DNA of 64,000 nt from Symbiodinium microadriaticum (taxonomy: Eukaryota > Sar > Dinophyceae > Suessiales > Symbiodiniaceae): positions 62,001 through 126,000 of the forward strand of contig LSRX01001163.1 in assembly GCA_001939145.1 (NCBI GenBank), written 5' to 3'. Shown here in pieces: positions 32,099-44,121 of the stretch. Numbering within the stretch: position 1 is the first letter of the stretch; each line of letters opens with the position of its first letter. A program made the translations under genes and the position numbers. The notes under the pieces were generated by a model. The model was not told where the DNA came from. It saw only the letters and a list, made by a program, of their open reading frames with translations, and made no database searches.

Positions 32099-34975
32099 GC
32101 GCCCACCGAGGGGCTGCCCGCCTCACCGTGGGCTTCGGATCCCAAGTTCGAGATTGGGAAGTGTCAGGGCTGCGGGAGTTCATGCATTTCCGTCGGACCA
32201 TTCGTACATGGGGGTTTCCGAAATAGGGGACCCTAATATAGTACCCTACTAAGTAGTAGGATCCTTATTATAAGGACCCCAAAATAAGGTGCCCCTCATT
32301 ATTGGAAACCCCCATATGGAATCGTTTCTTGGGGAGTAGATGGCATGCAGGCGTCCGGCTTCGAGTTGCAAAGGCTCAACCAGCTTCATGTGCATCCGGA
32401 ACTTAACTACGCCACTACGCCAAACTACGTGGCATCCTCCAGAAACGCAACAGCGCACGGTAGTACTAGTGCTCCTGCAACGCGGATCACAACAGAAGGA
32501 CGCCAACTTCCAGCTGCGCGGATGCAACCGACAGACCCAGCCCACAACACCCCGTCTCTCAGAACCAAAAGAAGCAAAAACACCGATAAAAAACACAATG
32601 GACCATCATTTAGAGACCTGTCTGCGCTCAGAACTTGATTGAGGGTCCTACAAGGGTCTTAGGCGCGGCAGTTGCGCAGCCTTTGGCGAGCTACCCCAGG
32701 AACCAAGGCGCCAGAGTCGTACAGTCAAGAGTGTGAGACGTGCAGGTGTCCCTAAAACCTTATCTTGAACTCGACAGCATCCTATAAGTAGAGAGAGAAC
32801 CCCAAACATCCCCAAAGGTTTAGGGGTTTAGGGTTTATAGGGTTTAGGGAACTAACCTGGGCGTGCACCTGCATTGGAAGCCCAGCAGGCTTCTCTCCAT
32901 CAAGCTTGGGCGCCAAAGGGGGCCAAGCAGGCGCCTGACGAGCGGTACTTCGGGCTCCGGGCAGGGTCCTCCTCATCTCATCCCCCATGCTCCCTACATC
33001 CACAACTTGTGCTGCTGCTACCGCCACTGCGACCGCCGCCGCCTCCGTCACCGCCACAGTATCGCATCTAGCATGAACATCACTAGGAGCACGCAAAATG
33101 CACGGTTCGAAGGTCTTGACCCTGGCAGAGTATTATGCCGACGTCATGCTCACAATCACAGCATACACGCAAGCTTGCACTAACTTCCAGCATGGTGTGC
33201 AGAAGTTAACCCTGTGTAAACCCCTTTTTCCAGCACGAACTGAGGTGCCGGCTCGCGCCTACGCAACCCTCATCCCCACTTAAGGCAAGAACGCATGTAA
33301 ACCCCTAAACCTCAAACCCCCAAAACCTAAAATCCTTCCTGAACCAAGTCTCGAGGCATCAGCTGGGAGGACCATGCCGAAAACGTAACTACATCCAACA
33401 GAATCCCTTTTGCTTCACGAAATCCCACTGTTTTGCGTGCCTTGCTGGAGTGGAGGTTCGGCGCGGTGCTGACGCGCTGCAGGGCTGACTTCTCCTGCAA
33501 CCCGGCTAAAGGAATCGATAATGATTGAAGAATGAGGGGTTTTGCGGAATGGGTTTCGTTTTGTGTTGCGGGTTCATTGATTTGGTCTCGGGCTGACGTA
33601 AAACACTCCTAAGCCACTGGAACTGGCACACGACTGCCAGCAATCAGAAGCACAGCGTAGACCACAAAAGCCACAAACGCGAAAACTCAAACTCTGCCTG
33701 GGGTCATACCATCCCCCTTTTTAAGGTACGATTCTTTTTTATTTACTAAATCCTAACCATAAAACTAAGTACCCTTTCTTCACAAGGGACTACTTGGCTG
33801 CTGCCCTTGCTGCCTATCTCGACCCGCAGCACAACTAGGTACCCTACAAAGGGGAATTTTATGACCCGCAAAGTATGTAAACATCATCCCTTACCCTTAA
33901 AGGACTCATTAGTTTAAGGCTCTTGGGCCCAAAGACCCTGTTATATAAGGCTTTTGGGGCTATATTGATGCTAAGGGTACAAGCCCTGGAGCCGAACATA
34001 CACACGAAACACGCCACGCAGCCTTGGCGATGCTTCCTATCTCGTAGATCTCGCCCTTGCCGTTGCCTCAGCAGGCGACAAGCAAGCAGTGCTGACCGCC
34101 CTTCAGAGTTCGGGATATGTTGCATTCAGCTTGCATGTACGTGTACGTATATAAGAGTTCAGCAGCAAGACTGGCGACCATCGGCGACAACAACCACGAG
34201 GCATGTGTCTACCTACGGTTGCTCCAGTGTATCAATTCCTCAATCCGTCTAGCTGTCTAGCTGTCTACCCACCGATCGATCTGCACATATGTATGTAAAT
34301 GCATATATGAACATTTATACATATGTGTGTATAGGGTGTATGTGTATGTGTATGTATGTATGTATGTATGTATCTACACACTGAGCATCATGTGAGCCAG
34401 GCTTCTTGTGAACAGTCTTCCCATGCATAAAGGCCAACATGGCGTTCACCTCCGGAGTGTTGTGCAGAATCAAAAAGTCCTAAACCATAAGCCGGATATT
34501 GTATGAACCTGGATCACGTGACACGGACCTATCAGATGGCTTCCTCCGTTTTCCCAAGCCTGAGAGACCACTCGCGGCAATTCGGAGCAGCCAGGCGAAC
34601 AAGCATATTGCAACAAAGGCAATGGTCCAGCAACAGCAACCACTAGAATGCTACAAGCAAGCAGGTCATACCGCAGGTGAAAGAAACAAATACCAGCCTT
34701 GACAAGAAATCCACCCATGAGCTAACACAGAGTGTAAAGTGTAAAGACAACAAAAACCTCCGTTGTGGACTACCGTCCATTCAGTTGCAAAGCAGGCTAT
34801 TCGGAGCTTCATGTCTGATTGAAGGGAGAGACACACAGAGAACCCCTAAACAGAAGAGCAGCCACCGTCTGGAGGGGATCATCCCCATAAAGCCTCCTAC
34901 TTCCGCCCAATGGCACTGCATCTGCGGCCGAAGCGGAACGAGATGTGCAGCGGGACCTGCAGAAAGGGCGACGAC
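32099..34975 (+). CDS. Unknown Cys-containing protein, up to six exons
   Basis: Exons 32099-32213 (TEGLPASPWASDPKFEIGKC, QGCGSSC) and 32337-32638 (FELQRLNQLHVHPELNYATT) join in phase 1 across a 123-bp intron holding an inverted-repeat element; TGA at 32638 may end the protein. Possible further exons are 32662-32737 (ARQLRSLWRATPGTKAPESY, donor CAG-GTGTCC), 34022-34136 (LGDASYLVDLALAVASAGDK, donor GTACGT; joins the previous exon in phase 2), 34492-34676 (DTDLSDGFLRFPKPERPLAA) and 34893-34975 (MALHLRPKRNEMCSGTCRKG). The CxGC-x3-C cluster could bind metal. The later links are weaker. Confidence 0.52.
32208..32315. mobile_element. Inverted-repeat element in the 32214-32336 intron
   Basis: ATGGGGGTTTCC (32208-32219) and GGAAACCCCCAT (32304-32315) are exact inverse copies enclosing 84 bp. 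The GT donor lies inside the left repeat; the AG acceptor is 21 bp beyond the right one. Confidence 0.75.
32857..33091 (-). CDS. Ala/Val-rich exon, unknown protein
   Basis: Open from an AG acceptor near 33078-33092 to CAG-GTTAGT (donor 32856-32851). It encodes VTEAAAVAVAVAAAQVVDVG, then MRRTLPGARSTARQAPAWPP, with high G/C third positions. A minus-strand exon candidate at about 33495-33430 (EKSALQRVSTAPNLHSSK after GGGTTGCAG) may be upstream. It would lie inside an intron of the plus-strand model if both are real. Confidence 0.45.
33714..33854. mobile_element. Inverted-repeat element, 141 bp
   Basis: CCCCTTTTTAAGGTAC at the left and GGTACCCTACAAAGGGG at the right are imperfect inverse copies. 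Flanking exons were not identified. Confidence 0.55.
34310..34375 (+). repeat. (TGTA)n microsatellite
   Basis: About eight TGTA units with TGTG/TATG variants. Confidence 0.9.
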
Positions 34976-36897
34976 GTTAGGGGTTTTAAAGGGCTAGGAG
35001 CGGATTGGAAGTTTTGATGTCTGCCATTCATGTTATGGAAGGTGTTGTAGGTTTGCAAAGAGTTCACATTCCTCATTTTCAGGTTTCAAAGTCAGGCTTT
35101 AGTGATTTTGGCGAATTTGGTTTTGTGCTGCGGTATTTTGGTTTGCAGTTTCGGGCTCGTCTTATTGATGCACATCTCCACGGCTCAGGATTACAGGGCG
35201 TAGGGGTCGGGTTCAGGATTTTCTCCCCGTCCCACCTAGCAAGAACGAGCCTTCCTTGCAGGGTATGTTCGGAAACTGTGGCACTTGCACAGTAGGAACA
35301 GCTTCAGTCATAACCCTGTTTCAGATCTAGACTATCAACGTGTCGCCAAGGATTTGGGTTCAGGGCTTATATACGGTTTAGCTCGAGTGTACTCAGGGTT
35401 TAAGGCTTCGTGACATTAAACATCTTTTCGCTGAAAGGTTCGCATTTTAGCTTGGGGGTTTGGGTTGGGATGTTTTTGGTACACCTCTAGGCTTGCTGGG
35501 TGGGGGCTTCGGGGGCACCACAGCAGCTACTAGCTATGATCAGAATAATACAACGATAGGACCTGAACCCTAAACCCTAAATCCAAAACCCAAAACCCTA
35601 AATCCAAAACCCTATACTTCGTAAGGTTTCAGCTGACGCAAGCCCGATGAGGCCGCCTCGCCAGACTATCTCACATGCAGGGGCCTCCGAGTCGTTTTGT
35701 CAGGATCTTTTACAACTAACCACGTTTTTTTTTTTGGGGGGGGGGGGGTATAATTATTAAACAAGTACGGGTATAGATAGGGACGGGGATAATGTTACAA
35801 ATCTTCCGACCACAAAATCGCACGCTCGGAAGATGTTAGCAAGCCGCACCACGTGGTCCCAGGACCAAAGCAGAGTCTATAGAGACCCTGCACCCTCAAC
35901 CCCAAAAGCATGAACCCCTGAACCCTATACCCCAAACCCAAACGATCAGCCATAGCTTCAGTGTATAGAAAAATATGCAGCAGGCCTTTGGACTAATTTG
36001 GGCAGTTTAAGGTAGCAGCCAACAGGCAGGAACATGGGGGTAGGATGTGACATGCTGGCAAAAAAACCAATCAAATGCTAGGATGTTGTATTTCCCAGCT
36101 CCCCCTACCTGAAATGCCCGTTCATGGTTTATCCAGACAACTAATACCATTTCCTCTTGCGTGCTATAACCCAAAGCCTATAAACCCTAGAACACAAGCC
36201 CCAAACCCCAGAATCTCAGAACCGAAACCGCCTAAACCATCACCATAGGAATCTAACCGACCCACAAATCCTGAAACCCCGGCGCCTCCAGGGTGAACAG
36301 GCATCTGCCAGAATGACAAGCCTGCGCGCCCCAGCCGAAGAGCACAGGTGAAACCCGAAGCTTTGAGCTGCTAAACTTACCCAGCCAAGTCATGGTGATA
36401 GTGTATATACACATGCTATGTATGTACTGTATGTCTATATGACTAAAACAGATAACTACAAACTTATATATATATATATATATATATATGTGAATATATA
36501 CATATATAAACACATGTATATGTATGTAAAACTAAAATATGTCCATATACATATATACACATATACATGTACATAGACATGTTGTTCGTTTGTTTAGAAA
36601 GACACGGAGAAAGCGCGAGAGAGAGAGAGAGAGAGAGGGAGGGAGAGGGAGAGGGAGAGGGAGAGAGAGAGAGAACGAACCTTCGAGCTTCCAACAAACC
36701 AGCCGCCAGCCCTGAATGAATCCAAGACCAAGCGCTGGACATACCTTCCTTGCACCAAGCTAGCTCTCTAAACCCAACACCATCCTACACCTTCACGCCA
36801 GACCCTCATACCCCTGAGCTTAATCCCTAAACCCTAAACCCTAAACCCCTGGGGCCCTGATCTATAAATCCTAAAATCTCGCGCCTTGGGTTCGCAG
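34976..36897. other. Non-coding stretch with microsatellites and heptads
   Basis: Telomere-like units at 35565-35615 and 36825-36850, a T10G11 run at about 35727-35748, (TA)n at 36466-36490 and (GA)n at 36615-36674. A frame at 35005-35295 shares a CCCACCTAGC-type motif with 57.87 kb but is not convincing as a gene. Confidence 0.5.
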
Positions 36898-37159
36898 TGA
36901 TCGCCTGGCCATGGTCGACGTCCAGGAGGCCGTGGCGAGCGCGCTGGGGAGCATCAGGGGTCGATCCTCCTAGGATTTTAGGGTTTCAGTTTGTTAGGAC
37001 TGTTAGGATTTTAGGGTTTAGGGTTTCGACTCTCTCCCCACCCACTTAAACTTAGCTGACCAGGTAGTGTATGTTTATAGGATTTTAGGGTTTCGGCGCT
37101 CGTGCTCTGACAATCCCGGCGAGGCAAGTGGCCTCGAGTCGGCTAGGCTCGGCGGTTGA
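36898..37159 (+). CDS. Two-exon 3' end of an unknown gene
   Basis: Exon 36898-36959 starts after TTCGCAG and encodes DRLAMVDVQEAVASALGSIR with G or C at nearly every third position. Exon 37089-37159 encodes FRRSCSDNPGEASGLESARL, GG and TGA; phase 1 matches. The 129-bp intron is largely TTTAGGG-type repeat, and its 3' splice site is the repeat itself (GGATTTTAG, then GG). Confidence 0.62.
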
Positions 37160-38343
37160 GGTTTGCTGGGGTACCAGGTTTCGGATACCAGAGGCAACAC
37201 TTATACGACTGCATGAGAACAGCCGAGACGACGGACGGTCTTAGAGTTCAGCGGTCGGGAGTGAGTCATGGTTCAGGGAGTATGACTAAACTGTTTGTTC
37301 AGCTCCTCTTCCCAGATTTGCTGCAAAGTGGCGTTCAGAAGCTTATATATTGATCCGGGCGTGGGGTTTAAGAGTTGAGTACTTGGGTCTATAAGTTCTA
37401 AACTAAACACCAAAACGATACAACGTGGAATAGACTGAACACATGTTTGGCACTCACCAAGGTTAAACAGTGCCAAGGATCAATGATGGACTCTCAATGC
37501 TAGAAACCGACTTTTTAGGATCCCAACAAGGCACCGCTGTAGTTTTCTGAAGCCCAGCAGAACACGTGAAGATGAGCCCGAAATATGAAACCTAAACCCT
37601 GCCTGAAAGGGCTACTACCCTCCCCCGCCCTGCCAAGGTACCCTCTTAATGTGGCCCTTGTGGTGCTTACTGGTTCATCGGGGGGGTATAGCAAAGCAGA
37701 GAGTGGTCGGGGGTCTAGATAGACCCCGAACCCAAAATGGCGGACTCTGGGAGTCTGGCAGGTTCTTCGGGGGCTAGGAGAGGTGCAGACACCTCGGCTC
37801 AAGGGAGCATACTTGTGTTCTGTTTAGGGTTGAAGCCTTGTTTTGGCTCCCATTCGTCCATGTAAAGGGGCTTAGGCTCCAGAGATTTAGATTGGCATTT
37901 TAGGGTTCAGGCCTTCCAGCTTGACGGTCCCAGTTAGGGACTACAGAGGCTAGATGCTATGCACTAGCGTTTTTGAGTCAATGGGGAACTGGAACATGTC
38001 GTTCGAAACACAGAGCTGTGTGTGTGAGACACGAAACACAAGTCAGGTCACAGATTCGACCTTGCAAAAGGTTCGGAAGACAACTATAAAACAGCAGCGC
38101 GAAACCAAAGCCCCACATCAGGTTTAGGTTTAAATGCGGTACCGAAGCACCAGCTCAATTAGATGTCCCCCTCCCAGTCACGCCTGGTGCCACTTTCTTC
38201 AGACTTCAATTTCGACCCTCTTCGTCATTCTACTCTGTGCGATTCCAAGAGCCTCACATCCCCTCTCTCACACAAACACACACACACACACACACACACC
38301 CCGCGGCCAGTCCACACACTGTGCAAACTAACACATAAACCAG
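37160..38343. other. No supported gene
   Basis: Frames here (for example minus 37515-37802) lack coding composition or splice context. (CA)n at 38274-38300 lies just upstream of the next exon. Confidence 0.4.
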
Positions 38344-38484
38344 CACAAGCGAACCGACGGTGATAACGCCCGAACCAAACGCAAGCTTGACTCCCGAGCC
38401 AAGGACCGTAAGGTGTGGATGCGTCCGCCGGAAGTTGGCGCGCTGGGTCTGGCAACAATATGCAGCAGCACCGAAGATTGGTGA
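38344..38484 (+). CDS. 47-codon terminal exon, unknown basic protein
   Basis: Acceptor AACCAG at 38341-38343, then KRTDGDNARTKRKLDSRAKD, RKVWMRPPEVGALGLATICS and TGA. The Lys/Arg-rich first half suggests a nuclear or nucleic-acid-binding tail, which is inference only. The upstream intron carries the CA repeat. Confidence 0.55.
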   Translation, partial: HKRTDGDNARTKRKLDSRAKDRKVWMRPPEVGALGLATICSSTEDW

Positions 38485-39023
38485 TTTTAGATTTGACCCG
38501 CATTGCCACCTGCCCAACTGACTGCTCAAATATTGAGTACGTATATTTTCTGGAAAATTGCTGGGATGTGGTGTGATTCCAACGGGGCTTCATGTCTAGG
38601 AAGTGCGCGCTGTATGCAGGGAATTAAATGCCAGGCTGAACCGATGAGACCTCGCGAAGCAGAAGCCTCAAATCCCCTTGGTGAGTCATGTCAACCCTGT
38701 CCAGGAGAATCGACATTATGCAGGGTGAACTCCAAGCCTGACATGCCACACACATACATACTTGCGAAGGCGTGTGCATGTGCTTTTGCCGTGCACCTAC
38801 AGAAGCAAGATGGATGCAACTGTGGATGCAGATCTAAGTCGGGAGTTACGGAACATAGGAACTCCCAACTACAAGCAGTCCTTAATCGTGGGGTGCTTTA
38901 TTTATGAAACGGTCAAGGATAAGCAACAAACACTGCCCTTGCAAATTCTTAACACTCGAGAAAAAGCCTGATCAAGCCATCCTTGCCGATGTAAACCTAA
39001 ACCCTAAACCCCTAAACTTGAAG

Positions 39024-39161
39024 AGGACCTGGCGCTCTTTGGTCATGGAGCTCTTCTGCACATCCAACCATTGGTGCGGAGGGAACACAAAGCCTCGGCC
39101 CAAGCGCCTATCAGGATCTATCGACCCTAACCCGGAACGGGAGCTCCTTTGGGGCTTTCAG
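39024..39161 (+). CDS. 46-codon internal exon, unknown protein
   Basis: Acceptor in a CCCCTAAACTTGAAG context (telomere-like), then TWRSLVMELFCTSNHWCGGN and SGSIDPNPERELLWGFQ, ending at CAG-GTGAGG. Phase 0 at both ends. The CTSNHWCGG cluster could be a metal site. It may belong to the same gene as 38344-38484 if that exon splices before its TGA. Confidence 0.58.
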
Positions 39162-41861
39162 GTGAGGGGTTTAGGAAGCTGAACTTGATCAGGTTGGGTA
39201 TGTGGGCTTAGGGAGATCTCCTTGAAGAAGAAGCTACCTCTTGGCCCTCGGAGAAAGGTTTGGGAATTTACGGGTTCAGGGCTTGTCCCTGAACCCTAAA
39301 CCCTAAAAAATCCTGAACGACATTTGACTCAAAAACCTTCAGGAGCAACACCATACAATCGATTCAAGCCCCTGGACTACCGGGTCGCGAGATTAGGAAG
39401 GTCTACATGCCCTGATCTCTACTCTACCGAGAGCAAGCCTCGACAATGTAGTGGCGCTAAGAAACAGGGAAGGTCTACTGTACTATAACAACTCAGGAGA
39501 CTAAAACGCAATATGACTTACTCACCTCTTACTCTGCCAGATGACCCTAGGCTCTAAACCCTCTCCTGTCTCCTCTGAGGGCCAGGCTGGTCTTAGCCTG
39601 GAGCGTCATCGGAGCCGGCTTCAAAGCAGCTGCGACGGCGGACTTTGATGGCTGGGCGTTTTCAGACCCAGGATGTGATCCCACAGCCAAAACAAAACCT
39701 TTAACGTGGAAAGTCTAACCTGTCGAATTCCTGAGCACGAGTAAAGCCTTCGGCAGACCCCCTTCTCGAAGCCTTGAAGACAGAGTCGATGACTGGTCGC
39801 TTCTTGGGCAAAAGGCTGGGAGTATCAAAGGCTTCGGCTTTGTATGGTTTTACAAGGGCTGTAGGCCAACCGGGCGTTTTAGCGTTGAGTGTTGAGGCTT
39901 CTGGGATGTCTATAGGGTCTCAAGTTTGGATTTCCGGATGTCTTTCTCCCTTCTGGCAGCTACCAGAAGCAAGTGGCCTGCGCCTAAGGCGTGCCGGCCC
40001 TGTGAGCCGAAACACGAGCAAAGGAGCTTAAAAAGAGGCCCTTCATTCTTAAGATCTTTAGTTGTTGAGTTCATAAGCTCAAAAAAGTGTTAAGCTTCAT
40101 TTCTATAGGGAATGATGATATTATGCCCGAATCCTGAACCTCGAAGAACCTTAGAGCAGGAAGACTGAAAGGCAGGGTTGACTACTAACTGCACTCCCGC
40201 ACCCTAGACAGCAGAAGCAAACGCACAACACTCAACTGGAACTTCATGGCGCAGGGTGAAGCAATGATTGCAGAGCGTCCTGCTGCTCCCCCCACCACGG
40301 TTTGCGTTGCATGCCTGTTGATGCATGTTCGGAGTGACGAACCTCGACAACAAACAACCCTGCACCCTCTGCATAACTAAGCCATGTATAGCAGGTGTCC
40401 CTCCATTGTGGATACTTTGGCCTATGAGGGGGTCTCTACAGTGGCTACAGTGGCTGCGAGGAGGCTGTATGTATGCTATACGAGAAGCTAAATTATGTTG
40501 ACCCCCGTCTAGGTTACCTAAGACTCCAAGTATACAAATATAAAGAATGCACGTTGATGCCGGTAAAGACTTCAAGACTACATGGTGCGACTTGACGCGT
40601 TAGGGCTTGTGGGAGGGCTTTCAGCGTGTTCACTTGCTGCTGGCGTGCTGAAATATTAAAACCAGCACCACCCATGTATCGTTATGTGCATGCCGAGAAA
40701 AAAAAATATATATATATACACATACATATATGTATACTATATACACACATCCATCCATACGTCCATCCATCCATCCATCCACCCACCCATCCATGCAAGC
40801 ACGCACGCATGCACGCATGCATGCATGCGAGCATGTAGGTGTATAATAAGAAAGGAGAAACGAAATACACTTGTTGAACCGAGCTCAAATCCTGCATCAG
40901 CTAACAAATACATAAAATAATGATTAAATATGCGCATATATATATAATATATTTAGTTGTTTATATATAGAAGTGAATATATACATGCACACCGAGCATC
41001 CCGGAGCTGTAAACTGAAGGCCAGACGCTCCAAATCAAAACACTCTGCTGCAAACAGGTCTCCTAGGTGAAGGTCGCGTCTCATTCTTGGGGTTTACGAA
41101 AACTGCGCGTCACTTTGACGGGGAAGCGGATCCTACCTTACACTGTATAATGGAAGTGCGCGCTTTTTGGAAACCGATGCATCGCCAGAAATGCAGCGGC
41201 CCCCCCTCTTTGCCGTATTGGCGCAGAGGCGCATAACTTGGCACAGTGCCAAACAAAAGTATGACTCCAAGTCAACCAACAAGACTCGGGGAATTTCACT
41301 GCCCGCCCTTGTTGTCAAGTCAGAGGTAATGGCAAAATCTCTCATGGCTGAGGATCATCAATTACTTGGCCTCGCTGGTCGTAGCTGTCACCCGCCGAAA
41401 AAATCAATTTTGAATAATTCTTCGTATCAGGCCCAACGGTTCTCTGCGTTGAGACATGGCTCCCTGCTCACATCTGCGCTGAGGCATAATGGCTACCTGG
41501 CAGCAAACGAATCCAAAGGGTCTCAGTCTAAGTGTATGCATATTCTTCTGGATCCCAAACAGCGCAAAATAGCCTACACCCTACAAATCCTGAACCTGTA
41601 AAATTTAAGAGCCTTCTACACTGGTGCTGGATCCTTCGGGAAACTTTCGGGCTTCTTGGGTGACATGAAGGGAGCCAAACGGGTGGTGGGCTACGGCTTG
41701 GCAGTTCATTCTGCTTTGAGAGAATTTGAGTTAAGGAACCAGTAGTACCGAACAACATGACAACTGCGTGTATGTGTATATGGTGTAGGTTATGTATATA
41801 TATATATATGTATTCATTTGTCTATATAGTTGTTGCATTTTGGTGTGTTTGCTGTTCCTAG
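39162..41861. other. Weakly coding or non-coding stretch
   Basis: An island at 39590-39690 is open on both strands. Plus frame 41167-41601 (ATG, 144 residues) and a start-like frame at 41152 (MEVRAFWKPMHRQKCSGPPS) are candidates only. A compound CA/CATC/GCAC microsatellite occupies about 40705-40830. Confidence 0.35.
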
Positions 41862-42128
41862 GCGGACCCCATGAAAGATACCCAGCGGGAAGATAGACGA
41901 CTGCACCGAAACGTTGGTACGTCTGTGCGCATAACTTTGTACAGTTGAGTTCGCATCCCCCCTCTTCCTTGCCTACATGTGGGTAGTTCTCTAAGTTAAA
42001 GTCCCTTTTTGGGTCACCAAAAAGTACGGCACCCTTACAAGCAGGACCCTGAAAGGGGGGCCCTAATTAAGAGAACTACCCAAGTTCACTCTCGCCGATC
42101 AGGGAGAACCATGGGGATTCACCCCTAA
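41862..42128 (+). CDS. Small basic C-terminal part, two exons
   Basis: Exon 41862-41916 (PMKDTQREDRRLHRNV) follows GTTTGCTGTTCCTAG and ends at GTACGT. Exon 42085-42128 (HSRRSGRTMGIHP, TAA) joins in phase 1; the stop lies in CCCCTAAAACC, a telomere-like unit. The intron holds an inverted-repeat element. The last exon overlaps a minus-strand exon model on the opposite strand, so one of them is probably wrong. Confidence 0.5.
41981..42081. mobile_element. Inverted-repeat element, 101 bp, in an intron
   Basis: GGGTAGTTCTC at 41981-41991 and GAGAACTACCC at 42071-42081 are exact inverse copies, extended imperfectly by TAAGTTA and TTAATTA-type sequence. The acceptor AAG follows three bases later. 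Confidence 0.75.
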
Positions 42129-42306
42129 AACCATGACATGTAGATATCTCAGCCGGCGGAGGACAGCAGATGGCAAGAGAGAAGCCTGAATGATCTAGGG
42201 GCCTTAACTAATTAGAATAGGGTTTTGGGGTAAAGGAACCCTCAGAATAGTATGACTAATTATCAAGGCCCCTATATTAGCTTCCATTTGCTGCGACTTT
42301 GAGCTC
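42076..42306 (-). CDS. Two-exon fragment around an introner
   Basis: Exon 42306-42282 (ELKVAANG, acceptor TTCGTTTCAG, GC donor) joins in phase 1 to 42194, which stays open (NHSGFSLAICCPPPAE...) to TAG 42076. Acceptor CCCCTAG is the element end. Real coding extent downstream of about 42145 is uncertain because a plus-strand exon overlaps there. Confidence 0.42.
42195..42281. mobile_element. Introner, 87-bp GC-AG intron
   Basis: Ends CTAGGGGCCTTAACTAATTAG and inverted CTAATTATCAAGGCCCCTATA, the same family as at 47.87, 54.3 and 55.5 kb. The intron boundaries coincide with the repeats. Confidence 0.66.
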
Positions 42307-42408
42307 CTGAAACGAAGAACTAGATCATCGTGTACCTCAGACCGTGGTGAGACGGCCAAGCCAGTGTAGGGCAGGGCTTAACTTGTTGAGACCGTGGGCG
42401 AGAGAGCG

Positions 42409-42411
42409 GGG

Positions 42412-42442
<31 letters not shown>

Positions 42443-42497
42443 TGAGGGTGAGAGTGAGAGTGAGGGAGACACAGAGGGAGCGAGAGAGAGAGGGAGT
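42409..42497 (+). repeat. (GA)n microsatellite
   Basis: GA runs with GGGA/GTGA interruptions. Confidence 0.9.
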
Positions 42498-42609
42498 TAG
42501 TAACTTACTCCGTATTGAACAGCAAGAACCGCAAGTTTAGTGGACAAATCGAAAAAGCCTGGAGATGGGGAAGCGAGATGCCAGACCTGAACCCCCCTAA
42601 CCCTAACAG

Positions 42610-42707
42610 CCCGCCAGAATCCGAGAAAGGACCCGGGGATCCTTTTTTCTCCGTTGTTTCGCGCAAACCAGTGAAGGTCTGTAATGTGAAGGCTGACCAG
42701 AACCCTG
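42610..42707 (+). CDS. 32-codon exon, unknown protein
   Basis: The acceptor is CCCCCTAACCCTAACAG, a telomere-like tract. The exon encodes PPESEKGPGDPFFSVVSRKP and KVCNVKADQNP and ends at GTACTC. Coding composition is moderate. Confidence 0.42.
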
Positions 42708-43101
42708 GTACTCAAGTACTCGCGGCATGTCTGGAGTGCCTTAGGACAGATCCTTTGGTGGTATACAGACTAACCCCGAAGTTAATTCTGACCCGCATAT
42801 TCTGACATCCACTCTGAGGAGCAATGACACTTGATAGGAAACCCCAAATCCCCAAAAACCAACCCTGGACACTTAGACCCAAGTAAGTGAGACCGAGTGT
42901 AGGTTCTCTAACTACCTACGGGCCGGAACGCGGAACCCATCTGCTAGGCCACGTGGCGACTCATGTCTGAAACGGTCCTGAGGTACCGTAAACCCTGAAA
43001 CACTGAGTTGTGAAGCCTCGAGGGCTGTAGGACTTGATAGATAGGGGCCGTAAAATGAAGACTTGGGTTTTAAGCGCTTATCCTATAATAACATATAACA
43101 A

Positions 43102-43115
43102 CTATAAAGGGGGCA

Positions 43116-43174
<59 letters not shown>

Positions 43175-43293
43175 GTACTAGTAGTTGCTCCAACCTTTAG
43201 TTGTGTTACACTAGACACACTGATGAACCCTGCGGCCTTGAGGGCTTTACTGCTGATGATTTCCGGAGCCGGTGTGGCCTCAACGCTACTCAA
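43102..43293 (-). CDS. Exon with a microsatellite-encoded poly-Ser run
   Basis: From 43293 the frame encodes VEATPAPEIISSKALKAAGF, then VTQLKVGAT, then about 20 Ser from the in-frame (AGT)n microsatellite, and stops soon after. No ATG starts it; an acceptor GAG at the edge of the element at 43302-43389 is plausible. The plus strand is open too. Confidence 0.38.
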
Positions 43294-43301
43294 TGCGTCT
43301 C

Positions 43302-43389
43302 ATATAGGGGCCTTAGTAATTACCTGTAATGTTTTGCAATTTCCCTGTTGTAAGTTTACATGCCTATTCTAATTACTAAGGCCGCTACA
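43302..43389. mobile_element. Inverted-repeat element, 88 bp
   Basis: ATATAGGGGCCTTAGTAATTA and inverted TAATTACTAAGGCCGCTACAG belong to the GGGGCCTTA family. Confidence 0.68.
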
Positions 43390-44121
43390 GTACCTCACCT
43401 TAAGGGTCCAAGCAGTCCTTGTTTATGGCTTTGGTAGCCTAAAAAACCCATAGTAGAGAGTATACTGGCACCTTTGGGGTTAAACTACGTCCTAAAGGTC
43501 CCTGCACGTACTTGCCGTGCACTTAGGCCTTAAAGGGATGCCTATGTAACCTAAACCCCGACACCCTGCCTTATGTGAAAGGCACCAGGATTCTCTGCTT
43601 CAAGACGAAGCGCCGAGGCGGCTGTCGTGCCCTCGCAGTGGCTTCCCTCGTTGGATCCTGAGATATGATTAGGCTTTATAGGTGTTTTTTTCTTTTTAAG
43701 GGCCTTCTGGCTTCAGGGCTTAATTGGGGTTTGGGGCCTAGAAGGCTTTGTTTTGGATGGTTTACGGCTTTGGGTATAGGGCTTGCTTTTAGGAGCCAAT
43801 TATTGTCAGGCCTAAACCCTAAACCGTGATGTAGAAACAGGCTCTTGAGAAGGCCAAAGGTCTGCAAGGGCACTCTGCCGGCAGCCTCTGTTGACAGAAG
43901 TGTCCCTGTGTTTCTGCTCAGAGTGGAGCCGACTTGCACGTAAGAATTTTACGTAGTTCGGAAACCGTCACGGCTCGTACTTCGGGCGACAATCTGATCC
44001 TGTAGCAGCACTTAAAGATCCGTGTGTTGCGAGTGTTTCAAGGCGTGCATACCCCAACCGTGCTGAACTGCTTGAACGTCGAGTGCCTTTAAGTCCCATA
44101 AGTCCCACCTTCCTATCTCAG

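Noticed and set aside
37850-37862. TTTTGGCTC, reminiscent of the dinoflagellate spliced-leader end
   Set aside because: Only nine bases match and the AAG that should follow is absent; no full spliced-leader relic was found in the window.
39590-39690. Apparent membrane-segment exon (plus) or Ala/Lys-rich exon (minus)
   Set aside because: Open on both strands with similar composition; left unassigned.
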